Origin: 0-14-0-20-45-22 sp041645495
GTDB lineage: Bacteria > Fidelibacterota > UBA2242
Length of the DNA stretch: 17,050 nucleotides
Reading direction: 5' to 3'
Assembly (NCBI GenBank): GCA_041645495.1
Contig: JBAZPZ010000041.1
Location: 1 to 17,050, forward strand
The position numbers and the translations under genes are program-made. The notes under the pieces were generated by a model. That model was not told where the DNA came from. It made no database searches and saw only the letters and a program-made list of their open reading frames with translations. This document shows, one piece after another, positions 5,987 through 12,985 of the stretch (its first letter is position 1; every line of letters starts with the position of its first letter).

Positions 5987-7075
5987 ATGAAGAAGAATTT
6001 TATATTGATCTTATCAATAATATTGTTAGTTTCAAACTGTAGTGATACGTCGGTGAACGTTCCAAATGAAGTTGTAGAAAATGAGGTTATATCTGGATCA
6101 GTTACCTTCCATGAAAAAGATGAAAATGAGATTATTGCTGATGCTGCATTTGATCAGCAACCAAATTATTTTTCATCACATACCATATTATGTATCTTAG
6201 ACAGTGCGCGTGAAGAATTTGAATGTCTTATTTCATATATTGATATTAGTCAAATAGAAACATTTAAGTTTTCTAAGCAATCTGATCAATGGGTAATAGG
6301 AACACAAATCAACAGTATTGAAAATGATAGAAACCTTTCCAAGACAGCTTCCTATACAAAGAATATCGCGGACATTTACAAATATACATGGTACTCTACT
6401 CTAATTCATAGTTGGCAATCTATCACTGTGACTGAACCAGGAGATTATTGGACTCCTTACCGTTATTACAGTACTGATAAGCCTAAATCTTTCAAATTTT
6501 TAGAGGGGACTGATGAGAATAATGGAAAGGAATGGCGTGTAGAATGGAACAAATGGCAAGGAGGTGTTTACGAAGATCCGGATCCAGAATATACAGGCGC
6601 TTTAGTATGGTATTACGAACCACCAAATTATAGTAAAGATGTTTGGAGTTCATTATTTATTTATAAATATTGGAATAATAACATAAATAAATGGGTTGAA
6701 GTAGAGTTATGGCCTGATTTTTTACGTGTAAACTTTCATTTATATGTAGTAACTCCATTATCAGTATCCATTTCCGGGCCTACTTCAATACCAAGCAACC
6801 AATCATATACATTTCTTGCGCACGTTTCCGGTGGAAGTGGGACTATTACCAATTATAAATGGTGGAAACGAAACGATGAAGTATACGAGGAGCCGGAGCC
6901 GTTACTCGGAAAAATAAGCCCATTGGCTCCCAACGTAGGTATATGGTATGAAATGACCGATTGGGAAGGGCAAAATGAAATTCTAACTAGGGCTGGATAT
7001 GACTTTTCGTTGAAATGTAGAGTATATAAAGGCGGCAGTACTGCCGAAGATATACATTCTGTGAATGTCTATTAG
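5987..7075 (+). CDS. Uncharacterised lipoprotein with C-terminal Ig/PKD-like domain
   Basis: I do not recognise this protein as a named family. From ATG 5987 it has 362 residues and a clear lipoprotein-like signal: M-K-K-N, a hydrophobic core, then L-V-S-N-C with the cysteine at residue 18. An upstream in-frame ATG at 5948 would add 13 residues and overlaps the stop of a possible leader ORF. The middle is rich in Trp and Tyr. The C-terminal 100 residues start S-I-S-G-P-T-S-I-P and contain V-S-G-G-S-G and Y-K-W-W, a pattern seen in bacterial Ig/PKD-type repeats of surface proteins. An acidic-proline motif (Y-E-D-P-D-P and Y-E-E-P-E-P) occurs twice. Composition is far more AT-rich than the flanks. 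It is probably co-transcribed with the next gene and anchored at the outer membrane or cell surface. Confidence 0.7.
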   Translation: MKKNFILILSIILLVSNCSDTSVNVPNEVVENEVISGSVTFHEKDENEIIADAAFDQQPNYFSSHTILCILDSAREEFECLISYIDISQIETFKFSKQSDQWVIGTQINSIENDRNLSKTASYTKNIADIYKYTWYSTLIHSWQSITVTEPGDYWTPYRYYSTDKPKSFKFLEGTDENNGKEWRVEWNKWQGGVYEDPDPEYTGALVWYYEPPNYSKDVWSSLFIYKYWNNNINKWVEVELWPDFLRVNFHLYVVTPLSVSISGPTSIPSNQSYTFLAHVSGGSGTITNYKWWKRNDEVYEEPEPLLGKISPLAPNVGIWYEMTDWEGQNEILTRAGYDFSLKCRVYKGGSTAEDIHSVNVY

Positions 7076-7153
7076 TTGAAAAAGGTATAAGTGGCGGGGG
7101 AGTTTTGCTCCCTCGCTGTCACCGAATGGGTTAAAAAAAGAAAGGGAAATTTC

Positions 7154-8740
7154 ATGAAGAAACTTATCGTTGGAATATCTATAGTATTATTTTTCGGATG
7201 TTCTCTTTATGCGGATAATAATCTATTTGGAATCAGCTATGAGTTCAATTCCGGCTTAAATATTGTTCAAGATGATAAATTCCAGATAGACAAGCGTATT
7301 ACTTACAAAGATTACGGATGGATTGGGCAAGCAGTTGGTGCAGTTTCTTCCGATTTTAAAATCCTTATAAAACTTCCTTTTGGATTTCAACCGTATTTTT
7401 CAATAAGTAATAATTCCTTTAAAGATGCAATCAGTAATCCATTATTCTGGGAAACCCTCTATCCTGCAGTGATTGAGAGGTATGATTTTAATAAAGACGA
7501 TTTTACTACTAAATATTCTATCATCGGACATTCCTTCGGATTACGATATAGTCCCGGATTTCTTAATCTTCCTATCAGGTTCCATGCAAATTTTGAAAAA
7601 TTATATCATGTTTTTAAAGCCAGCACTTACTTGAATGGTCAATACATTAATTTACCGCTCGACGCACCGAGTGAAACCGCGAATTTTTGGGGTTATTCAA
7701 AGCTGAAGACAAAATTTAACTCAGGATACTCAATTGGCTTGGGAATAGAATACCCCATTTCCAATTTGTCTCTATTGTTTTCTACGAGTTATATTAATTC
7801 AAAAGCAAATGTTGAAGCCTACACCTCTGCAAGTCAATTTATATATCCGGAAGGCGCTATTCCTTCAGATGGTCTTTTCTTTTTGGCGGATATTCCGGAA
7901 GAATCAGATATTGATCTAAGCCATTTTGAAATGAAATTGGGATTCCAATACAACGTCCCGGTCAGTCTGGAAAAATATAAGAGAATTAGGAGTTCCAACC
8001 ATTTTACTGTTTCTGTGGGTTTACGAACAGGATACAGCATACTAAATCCGGAAGCGCTTGATCCGTATATACAGAAAGAGCCTGGATTTGTTGACCACTG
8101 GCTTACTGAGATGAGGGGAGGTCAGGGAATCGATTTTTCGGTCGAGATTGGCAGATTATACGGTTTTTTCTTAATATTAGGTTATTATTCAGATAGTTTT
8201 AATCAAAGTGATCGGCAACCTTATTATTTTTGGTCGATCATATTTCCAAATTACTATACAGATTTCATAACTGAGTTTAAAGAAAGAGAAAAGAAACATA
8301 AGTATAATGGATATAGTATAGGCTTTATTCATGAATTTAAGAGTAGCTTGAAAAATGTGAAGCCCTATTTCAGTTATGCAGTAAATTATGGTAAATTCCG
8401 GTCGTCAACCCAGCTTGTTGCCAATACAGATAGAATGCCAAATGATTACTTTGAAGAGCCTGATCCTATTTTTTACGGAAAATCATTAATTGAAACAGAT
8501 TATAGTTTGGGAAGCAAATTCGGAATAGGTTTCAGATATAAAATAGGACCTATTTTAATATCTCCTGAAATTAAATATATCGTTTCAACACCAAAGATAT
8601 CCAAACGGTATGCTCAAGTGAATTACGAGTATTCCGATGGGAGTAACATCCTGAAATATAAGAGAATTGACTATGAAGATCAGTATATTCATTTGAAATA
8701 TATTGTATTTAATATTGGAGTTGCATTTGTAATCTTTTAA
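7154..8740 (+). CDS. Uncharacterised outer-membrane beta-barrel-like protein
   Basis: A 528-residue protein of unknown function. I prefer ATG 7154 over the in-frame 7091 because it follows an AGAAAGGGA ribosome-binding site and opens a proper signal peptide: M-K-K-L, hydrophobic core, F-F-G-C-S-L-Y-A-D. Cleavage after Y-A (signal peptidase I) or lipidation at the cysteine are both conceivable. The mature part is a succession of short alternating polar/aromatic stretches with Gly and Tyr/Phe, and it ends in a strand finishing V-I-F. A terminal aromatic is the usual beta-signal of outer-membrane barrels. It contains F-E-E-P-D-P, a version of the motif seen twice in the preceding lipoprotein. 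AT-rich like its partner, and the two are likely a functional pair on the outer membrane. Transporter, adhesin or secretion roles cannot be told apart. Confidence 0.72.
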   Translation: MKKLIVGISIVLFFGCSLYADNNLFGISYEFNSGLNIVQDDKFQIDKRITYKDYGWIGQAVGAVSSDFKILIKLPFGFQPYFSISNNSFKDAISNPLFWETLYPAVIERYDFNKDDFTTKYSIIGHSFGLRYSPGFLNLPIRFHANFEKLYHVFKASTYLNGQYINLPLDAPSETANFWGYSKLKTKFNSGYSIGLGIEYPISNLSLLFSTSYINSKANVEAYTSASQFIYPEGAIPSDGLFFLADIPEESDIDLSHFEMKLGFQYNVPVSLEKYKRIRSSNHFTVSVGLRTGYSILNPEALDPYIQKEPGFVDHWLTEMRGGQGIDFSVEIGRLYGFFLILGYYSDSFNQSDRQPYYFWSIIFPNYYTDFITEFKEREKKHKYNGYSIGFIHEFKSSLKNVKPYFSYAVNYGKFRSSTQLVANTDRMPNDYFEEPDPIFYGKSLIETDYSLGSKFGIGFRYKIGPILISPEIKYIVSTPKISKRYAQVNYEYSDGSNILKYKRIDYEDQYIHLKYIVFNIGVAFVIF

Positions 8741-8865
8741 GGTTCATCACGGTTAAGTGTGGGTAAGGCATAAATGATTAGGAAAATAGACATCCTTTTC
8801 TCCCCGCCTGCGTCGGGCAGGCAATTTTAAATTGAGATTGTTCTTTAAAATAGAAGGAGAAAAAG
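8741..8865. other. Probable ISL3-type left flank with a hairpin
   Basis: Immediately after the beta-barrel gene's stop, GGTTCATCACGGTTAAGTG starts a stretch resembling the outer end of an ISL3-family element. The ISL3 pseudogene follows about 125 bp later. I could not verify the end by finding its partner. A hairpin (8806-8822) lies inside the stretch. Confidence 0.35.
8806..8822. repeat. Small perfect palindromic hairpin
   Basis: GCCTGC, a GTCGG loop, then GCAGGC: a 6-bp perfect stem preceded by CCCC and followed by AATTTT. It may terminate the surface-gene transcript. The TCCCCGCCT core is shared with the hairpin at 5073. Confidence 0.4.
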
Positions 8866-9140
8866 ATGTCATTGGATATTATCGAGCAGATTTTAGAAAT
8901 GCTCCCGAATAGTCGGAACTGTTGAAAAAATATCAATCACTGATGTAGCTATTCGGATTCATTGCGAGAAAAGGGAACAGACATATTGTTGCCCGAAATG
9001 TAAACAACATACGCTATCCGGTTACGATTCAAACCGGCGAGTTGTCGAAGATTTTCCGATGTCAGGCAAACAGGTTTTTATTGAACTTCCGGTTTACCGG
9101 TTATATTGTTCCTCCTGCCGAAAGATACTGACTGAATACT
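8866..9140 (+). pseudogene. ISL3-family transposase, N-terminal fragment with frameshift
   Basis: An ATG at 8866, behind a good AGAAGGAG site, opens M-S-L-D-I-I-E-Q-I-L, but this frame stops at 8923-8925. From about 8912 the +1 frame continues as a recognisable ISL3 N-terminal zinc-ribbon domain: C-P-K-C, then V-V-E-D-F-P-M-S-G-K, Y-R-L-Y-C-S-S-C and L-T-E-Y. Two CxxC pairs are intact. The reading stops making ISL3 sense at about 9140, where the end of an IS3-type element begins. The catalytic domain is absent, so the gene is dead twice over: by frameshift and by truncation. Family assignment comes from the zinc-ribbon spacing and surrounding residues. Confidence 0.72.
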
Positions 9141-9283
9141 TGAGCTTCCCCCCAAAAACTGGAAAGGGTGCATAAGTGGAAAATGCATAACTTAACAGCA
9201 GAAAGGGAGAGCGATGAACAAGCGACGATTTAGCAAAGAATTCAAATCCAAAGTAGCAGTAGAAGCGCTTAAAGGGATTCAGA
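9141..9283 (+). mobile_element. Left-end remnant of an IS3-family insertion sequence
   Basis: TGAGCTTCCCCCCAAAAACT at 9141 has the form of an IS3-family terminal repeat (TGA...CCCCAAAAACTGG). It is followed by a short leader, a GGGAG ribosome-binding site and the first about 22 codons of an OrfA, M-N-K-R-R-F-S-K-E-F-K-S-K-V-A-V-E-A-L-K-G, the typical IS3 OrfA N-terminus. The rest of OrfA, OrfB and the right end are missing. The element interrupts the ISL3 fragment on its left and runs straight into helicase sequence on its right. Confidence 0.75.
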
Positions 9284-10653
9284 CGATCATATTTGCGTTG
9301 TCGCGGCTCAATGTCGAAGTCCTGACGAAATATCTGAAAGACGATTTCGAGTCCGGAAGATCGGCGATGAGTCAACCGGAAAAGATCGCCGGTTATCCGG
9401 GCAGCATTTCCAGCACGTGGCAACAGTTCGGACGCGCCGGAAGACGCGGGAAGTCGGCGATTGGAATTTTCGTCGCGCGTTCGACGCCGATCGACCAGTA
9501 TTTGATGCAACATCCGGAGTACTTTTTTTCAAAATCGCCGGAGCATGCGCGCATTAATCCGGACAATCTGATGATATTGGTCGATCATATCAAGTGTGCC
9601 GCTTTTGAATTGCCGTTTGAAGATAGAAGCCGGTTCGGAAACGTCGAGTGGAAGGATTTGAAAGAGATTTTGAAGTTTCTGCAGGACGGCGGAATTCTTC
9701 ATCAAAGCGGGAATCGCTGGTACTGGTCGGAAGACGTTTACCCGGCGATCGCCGTCAATCTGCGTCGAATCCCGGAGGGAAATTTCGTCGTGGTCGATAC
9801 GGACAATCATCACAAAGTCATTGCGGAAGTCGATTACAGTTCGGCGGCGATGACGATCTATCCCGACGCGATTTACATGACGGACGGCGCTCAGCATGTA
9901 GTCGATCAACTGGATTGGGACGGGCGAAAAGCGTATGTTCGGAAGACCGATTCGGATTATTATACGGACTCGATCGATTACACGAATGTGAAAGTTCTCG
10001 TCGAAGATGAAAAACGGTCGTCCGGCGGATTGAGTGTTTTTCAGGGCGAAGTGCAGGTCGTGACGCGCGTCGTCGGATACAAAAAGATCAAATTCTATAC
10101 GCTGGAAAACGTTGGTTACGGGAAGATCAACCTGCCCGATCTGGAAATGGCGACGACGGCGTATTGGTTCACGATTCCGCAGGCGCTTTTGGATGCGATG
10201 AACTATTCGCGGGCGGACGTTGTCGATGGAATTCTCGGCGTCAGCAAGGCGCTTCATTCGTTGGCGACGCTGAAAATCATTAGCGAACCGTATGACATTC
10301 ATCGCAGTGTCGGTGATAAATCGTCCGAATGGTTTGCGATGAATACGATCACCGAACGCGGGATTTACACGCCGGCGACCAATTCCGAGCCGTCGATAAA
10401 ACTCGATCCGGACGACCTTTCGCATTTTCAACCGACGATATTTATTTACGATAATTATCCGGGCGGGATCGGATTCAGTTCGCGTCTTTTCGACTCGCAT
10501 GAAGAATTGCTGACTGGCGCACTGGAATTGATCATGAACTGTCCCTGCAAGGACGGTTGCCCGTCGTGCGTTGGTCCGTCGAAAGAGGTTGGCGAAAAGA
10601 GTAAAGAGATCGCGATCGACATCCTTAAACATTTGACTGGAAAGAAAGGTTAA
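9214..10653 (+). CDS. Chimeric ORF: IS3 OrfA N-terminus fused to truncated DUF1998 helicase (YprA/MrfA-like), probable pseudogene
   Basis: A 479-residue open frame. Residues 1-21 are IS3 OrfA. From Q23-T-I-I-F-A-L-S-R-L-N the sequence is a DEAD/DEAH helicase of the YprA/MrfA type, starting at motif IV. Motif VI is intact (Q-Q-F-G-R-A-G-R-R-G, 70-79), followed by D-Q-Y-L-M-Q-H-P-E-Y-F-F and I-K-C-A-A-F-E-L-P-F. The C-terminal DUF1998 domain includes Y-D-N-Y-P-G-G-I-G-F and a zinc cluster C443, C445, C449, C452. Missing are the whole first RecA domain (motifs I-III, Walker A and B) and the T-N-A-L-E-L-G-I-D-I-G motif V region, apparently deleted at residues 58-62. ATPase and helicase activity should be lost. 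The ORF would use the IS's own start and ribosome-binding site. Expressed zinc-domain protein or inert pseudogene cannot be told from sequence. Confidence 0.82.
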   Translation: MNKRRFSKEFKSKVAVEALKGIQTIIFALSRLNVEVLTKYLKDDFESGRSAMSQPEKIAGYPGSISSTWQQFGRAGRRGKSAIGIFVARSTPIDQYLMQHPEYFFSKSPEHARINPDNLMILVDHIKCAAFELPFEDRSRFGNVEWKDLKEILKFLQDGGILHQSGNRWYWSEDVYPAIAVNLRRIPEGNFVVVDTDNHHKVIAEVDYSSAAMTIYPDAIYMTDGAQHVVDQLDWDGRKAYVRKTDSDYYTDSIDYTNVKVLVEDEKRSSGGLSVFQGEVQVVTRVVGYKKIKFYTLENVGYGKINLPDLEMATTAYWFTIPQALLDAMNYSRADVVDGILGVSKALHSLATLKIISEPYDIHRSVGDKSSEWFAMNTITERGIYTPATNSEPSIKLDPDDLSHFQPTIFIYDNYPGGIGFSSRLFDSHEELLTGALELIMNCPCKDGCPSCVGPSKEVGEKSKEIAIDILKHLTGKKG

Positions 10654-10659
10654 AAATTT

Positions 10660-10682
10660 CGGTTGATTCGAGAATGCAACCG
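10660..10682. terminator. Weak hairpin between helicase remnant and tmk
   Basis: CGGTTG, an 11-base loop, then CAACCG, followed by only TGTTT. It is a possible but weak terminator in the 45-bp gap before tmk. Confidence 0.2.
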
Positions 10683-10698
10683 TGTTTAACTTACAACC

Positions 10699-11343
10699 AT
10701 GAAGAATGGATTATTCATCACATTTGAAGGCATTGACGGATCGGGAAAAACGACCCAGATCGCCGCGTTCATCGACTGCCTGAACCGCGCGTCCGTTTCC
10801 AACGTTTTGTTTCGCGAACCGGGCGGAACGGCAATCGGCGAGAAAATCCGAGACATTCTGCTCGATAAAAAAAATACGCGGATGAGCACAATCGCGGAAC
10901 TTCTGCTTTATTCCGCCAGCCGCCACCAACTGTCACGAGAATCGATCATTCCGGCGCTGGAATCCGGAAAAGTCGTCATCTGCGACCGTTTTTACGATTC
11001 GACGACCGCCTATCAGGGATTCGGACGCGGCATCGATCTGTCATTCATTCAGCGGCTGAATTCGGTCGCGACGGACTGGCTTGTTCCCGATTTGACATTC
11101 ATTTTGGATATTGATTTATCGGAACGAACGAACCGGATCGGTGCGAAGGAACTGGATCGGTTGGAAAGCGAAGACGCCGATTTTCAAAGGCGCGTCCGCG
11201 ACGGTTTTTTACAAATTGCCAAAGATACTCCCGACCGGTTTGTCGTTTTGAACGGTTCACGGGCGGTTGACATCATCTCGGCTGAAATCTGGACTCACTT
11301 TTTAAATCTCTGCAAAAGGAAAGAATATGCGGTTTCTGAATAA
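10699..11343 (+). CDS. tmk: Thymidylate kinase (dTMP kinase)
   Basis: A 214-residue dTMP kinase, which phosphorylates dTMP to dTDP with ATP in the cytoplasm, an essential step in dTTP synthesis. The P-loop is F-E-G-I-D-G-S-G-K-T-T-Q (9-20). F-R-E-P-G-G-T (38-44) and D-R-F-Y-D-S-T-T-A-Y-Q-G (96-107) are the classic thymidine-binding and catalytic motifs. The LID segment around R-I-G-A-K-E-L-D-R-L-E-S follows. Length is normal for the family. The start is fixed by the conserved N-terminus; no clear Shine-Dalgarno is seen. Its 3' end overlaps the S41 protease gene by 17 bp, so they are one operon, followed by the NlpC/P60 gene. Confidence 0.95.
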   Translation: MKNGLFITFEGIDGSGKTTQIAAFIDCLNRASVSNVLFREPGGTAIGEKIRDILLDKKNTRMSTIAELLLYSASRHQLSRESIIPALESGKVVICDRFYDSTTAYQGFGRGIDLSFIQRLNSVATDWLVPDLTFILDIDLSERTNRIGAKELDRLESEDADFQRRVRDGFLQIAKDTPDRFVVLNGSRAVDIISAEIWTHFLNLCKRKEYAVSE

Positions 11344-12973
11344 AAGGTTTTATACAATTTGCATTCTCCTATTGGTCGCCGGAACGATCGTTTTCGCCGT
11401 AACGACGAGCGATGTTTATCGCGACATCTCGACTTCCATGCGCCTTTTCAACGAAGTCTATCGGCATGTGATCCTGAACTACGCCGATGCGGTGAAAACG
11501 GACGAATTTACCGAACTCAGCATCCGGAACATGGTCAACGAACTCGATCCGTATTCCGTTTTTCTAACGGGTGATGAGAAAGATCCGCTCGAAACGATGG
11601 CGCGCGGCGAATACGGCGGTGTCGGATTGCGGATCAGCCTGCGAAACGACACACTGACAGTGATTTCCCCGATGGAAGGTTCGCCCGCCAAACGCGCCAA
11701 TATTTTGCCGGGCGATCAGGTTCTCAAAGTCGATTCCGTCTCGACGATTGGTATGAAAATTGACCGGAGCACGAAACTGATTCGCGGAAAACCGGGCACG
11801 AAAGTACAGTTGACGATACGCAGACCCGGAATCGGTGGAGAAATGGTTTATTCGCTGGTACGCGAGAATATCGACGTCGCGGACGTGACTTATACCGGAA
11901 TGGTTGATGACGGCGTCGGCTATATCAAACTAACCGGCTTTTCCAATGGCGCTTCGGATGAAGTGAAGAAGGCGGTGACGAATTTGACCGACTCCGGCGA
12001 TTTGAACGCCATTATTCTCGATTTGCGCGGCAATCCCGGCGGCCTTCTGGAAGAAGCGTTGAAAATCTCGGAATTTTTCTGCTCGCAGGGCGATACTTTG
12101 CTGTTTACTAAAGGCCGGGCGGCGATGACCAATAAAACATTCGTTTCCAAGCGAAAACCGTTGGTCGATTCATCCATTCATCTTGCCGTTTTAATCGACG
12201 GCGGAAGCGCTTCGGCAAGCGAAATCGTCGCAGGGATTATTCAAGATCTGGACCGCGGCGTCGTTATCGGAACGACCAGTTTCGGGAAAGGATTGGTCCA
12301 GACGGTTTATACGCTGGATTCCAAACACGCCATCAAAATGACGACGGCCAAATATTTTACGCCCAGCGGACGATTGATCCAGAAGCCCGATTATCTGAAC
12401 AATCCGAAAATCATCGAAGGAATGACAGCCGGAGATTCCGTTTTTCATTCGAAGAATGGGCGGCTGTTGAAAGGCGGCGGCGGAATTGCGCCGGACGTTC
12501 TCGTTTCACTCACGGATGTTCCGCTTTTGGTGCGGGAACTCTGGCGGCAAAATATGTTTTACTCCTTCGCTATTCACTATCATACCGAACATGGAAAAGT
12601 AGAGGAAGTCGATGGAAAGATTCTCTTGGAATTCCGGCAATATCTCAAGAATACCGGATTCGCGTATGCAACGAAAAGCGAAAAGCAAATGCGCGACCTT
12701 GAAAAGATGTTGAAATCCGATCAGGAATTCAAGACGAGCGACATTGATTTTAACCGCTACTACACCGTTTTCGATGCGGCGAAAGAAAAGGATTTCGAGA
12801 AAAACCGCGATCTGATCGTCAAAGGGCTGACCAGCGAATTTGCGACGCTGGAAGGCGGTCTGACCGGTCGTGCGAAGTCCGAACTGAATACCGACAACGT
12901 CGTTAAACAGGCGCTGATGATCCTGAACGATCAGGTGGCGTATCGATCGACGTTGGGTTTTTCCATGAAATAA
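11327..12973 (+). CDS. S41-family C-terminal processing protease (CtpA/Prc type)
   Basis: A 548-residue periplasmic serine protease of the CtpA class, which trims or degrades envelope proteins from their C-termini. A short basic start and a hydrophobic segment (about 8-24) form a signal or anchor. A helical N-terminal region contains L-D-P-Y-S-V-F-L (73-80). The PDZ domain (about 93-180) includes G-G-V-G and L-P-G-D-Q-V-L-K-V (127-135). The protease core has L-R-G-N-P-G-G (233-239), D-G-G-S-A-S-A-S-E (291-299) with the catalytic serine, and T-S-F-G-K-G (317-322) with catalytic K321. The C-terminal 150 residues form the family's helical extension. The ribosome-binding site (AAAGGAAAG) lies inside tmk, with which the gene overlaps. 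All catalytic parts are present; the substrate is unknown. Confidence 0.93.
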   Translation: MRFLNKRFYTICILLLVAGTIVFAVTTSDVYRDISTSMRLFNEVYRHVILNYADAVKTDEFTELSIRNMVNELDPYSVFLTGDEKDPLETMARGEYGGVGLRISLRNDTLTVISPMEGSPAKRANILPGDQVLKVDSVSTIGMKIDRSTKLIRGKPGTKVQLTIRRPGIGGEMVYSLVRENIDVADVTYTGMVDDGVGYIKLTGFSNGASDEVKKAVTNLTDSGDLNAIILDLRGNPGGLLEEALKISEFFCSQGDTLLFTKGRAAMTNKTFVSKRKPLVDSSIHLAVLIDGGSASASEIVAGIIQDLDRGVVIGTTSFGKGLVQTVYTLDSKHAIKMTTAKYFTPSGRLIQKPDYLNNPKIIEGMTAGDSVFHSKNGRLLKGGGGIAPDVLVSLTDVPLLVRELWRQNMFYSFAIHYHTEHGKVEEVDGKILLEFRQYLKNTGFAYATKSEKQMRDLEKMLKSDQEFKTSDIDFNRYYTVFDAAKEKDFEKNRDLIVKGLTSEFATLEGGLTGRAKSELNTDNVVKQALMILNDQVAYRSTLGFSMK

Positions 12974-12985
12974 GAGGAGAGTGAG

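Noticed and set aside
8866..8925. A genuine 19-residue small protein
   Set aside because: It has a good ribosome-binding site, but it is the start of an ISL3 transposase whose sequence continues in the +1 frame, so it is a frameshifted fragment.
9529..10632. A 367-codon open frame on the minus strand opposite the helicase remnant
   Set aside because: Its product is an Arg/Phe/Asp-rich sequence with no domain, a typical antisense shadow of GC-biased codons. The plus strand has clear helicase motifs.
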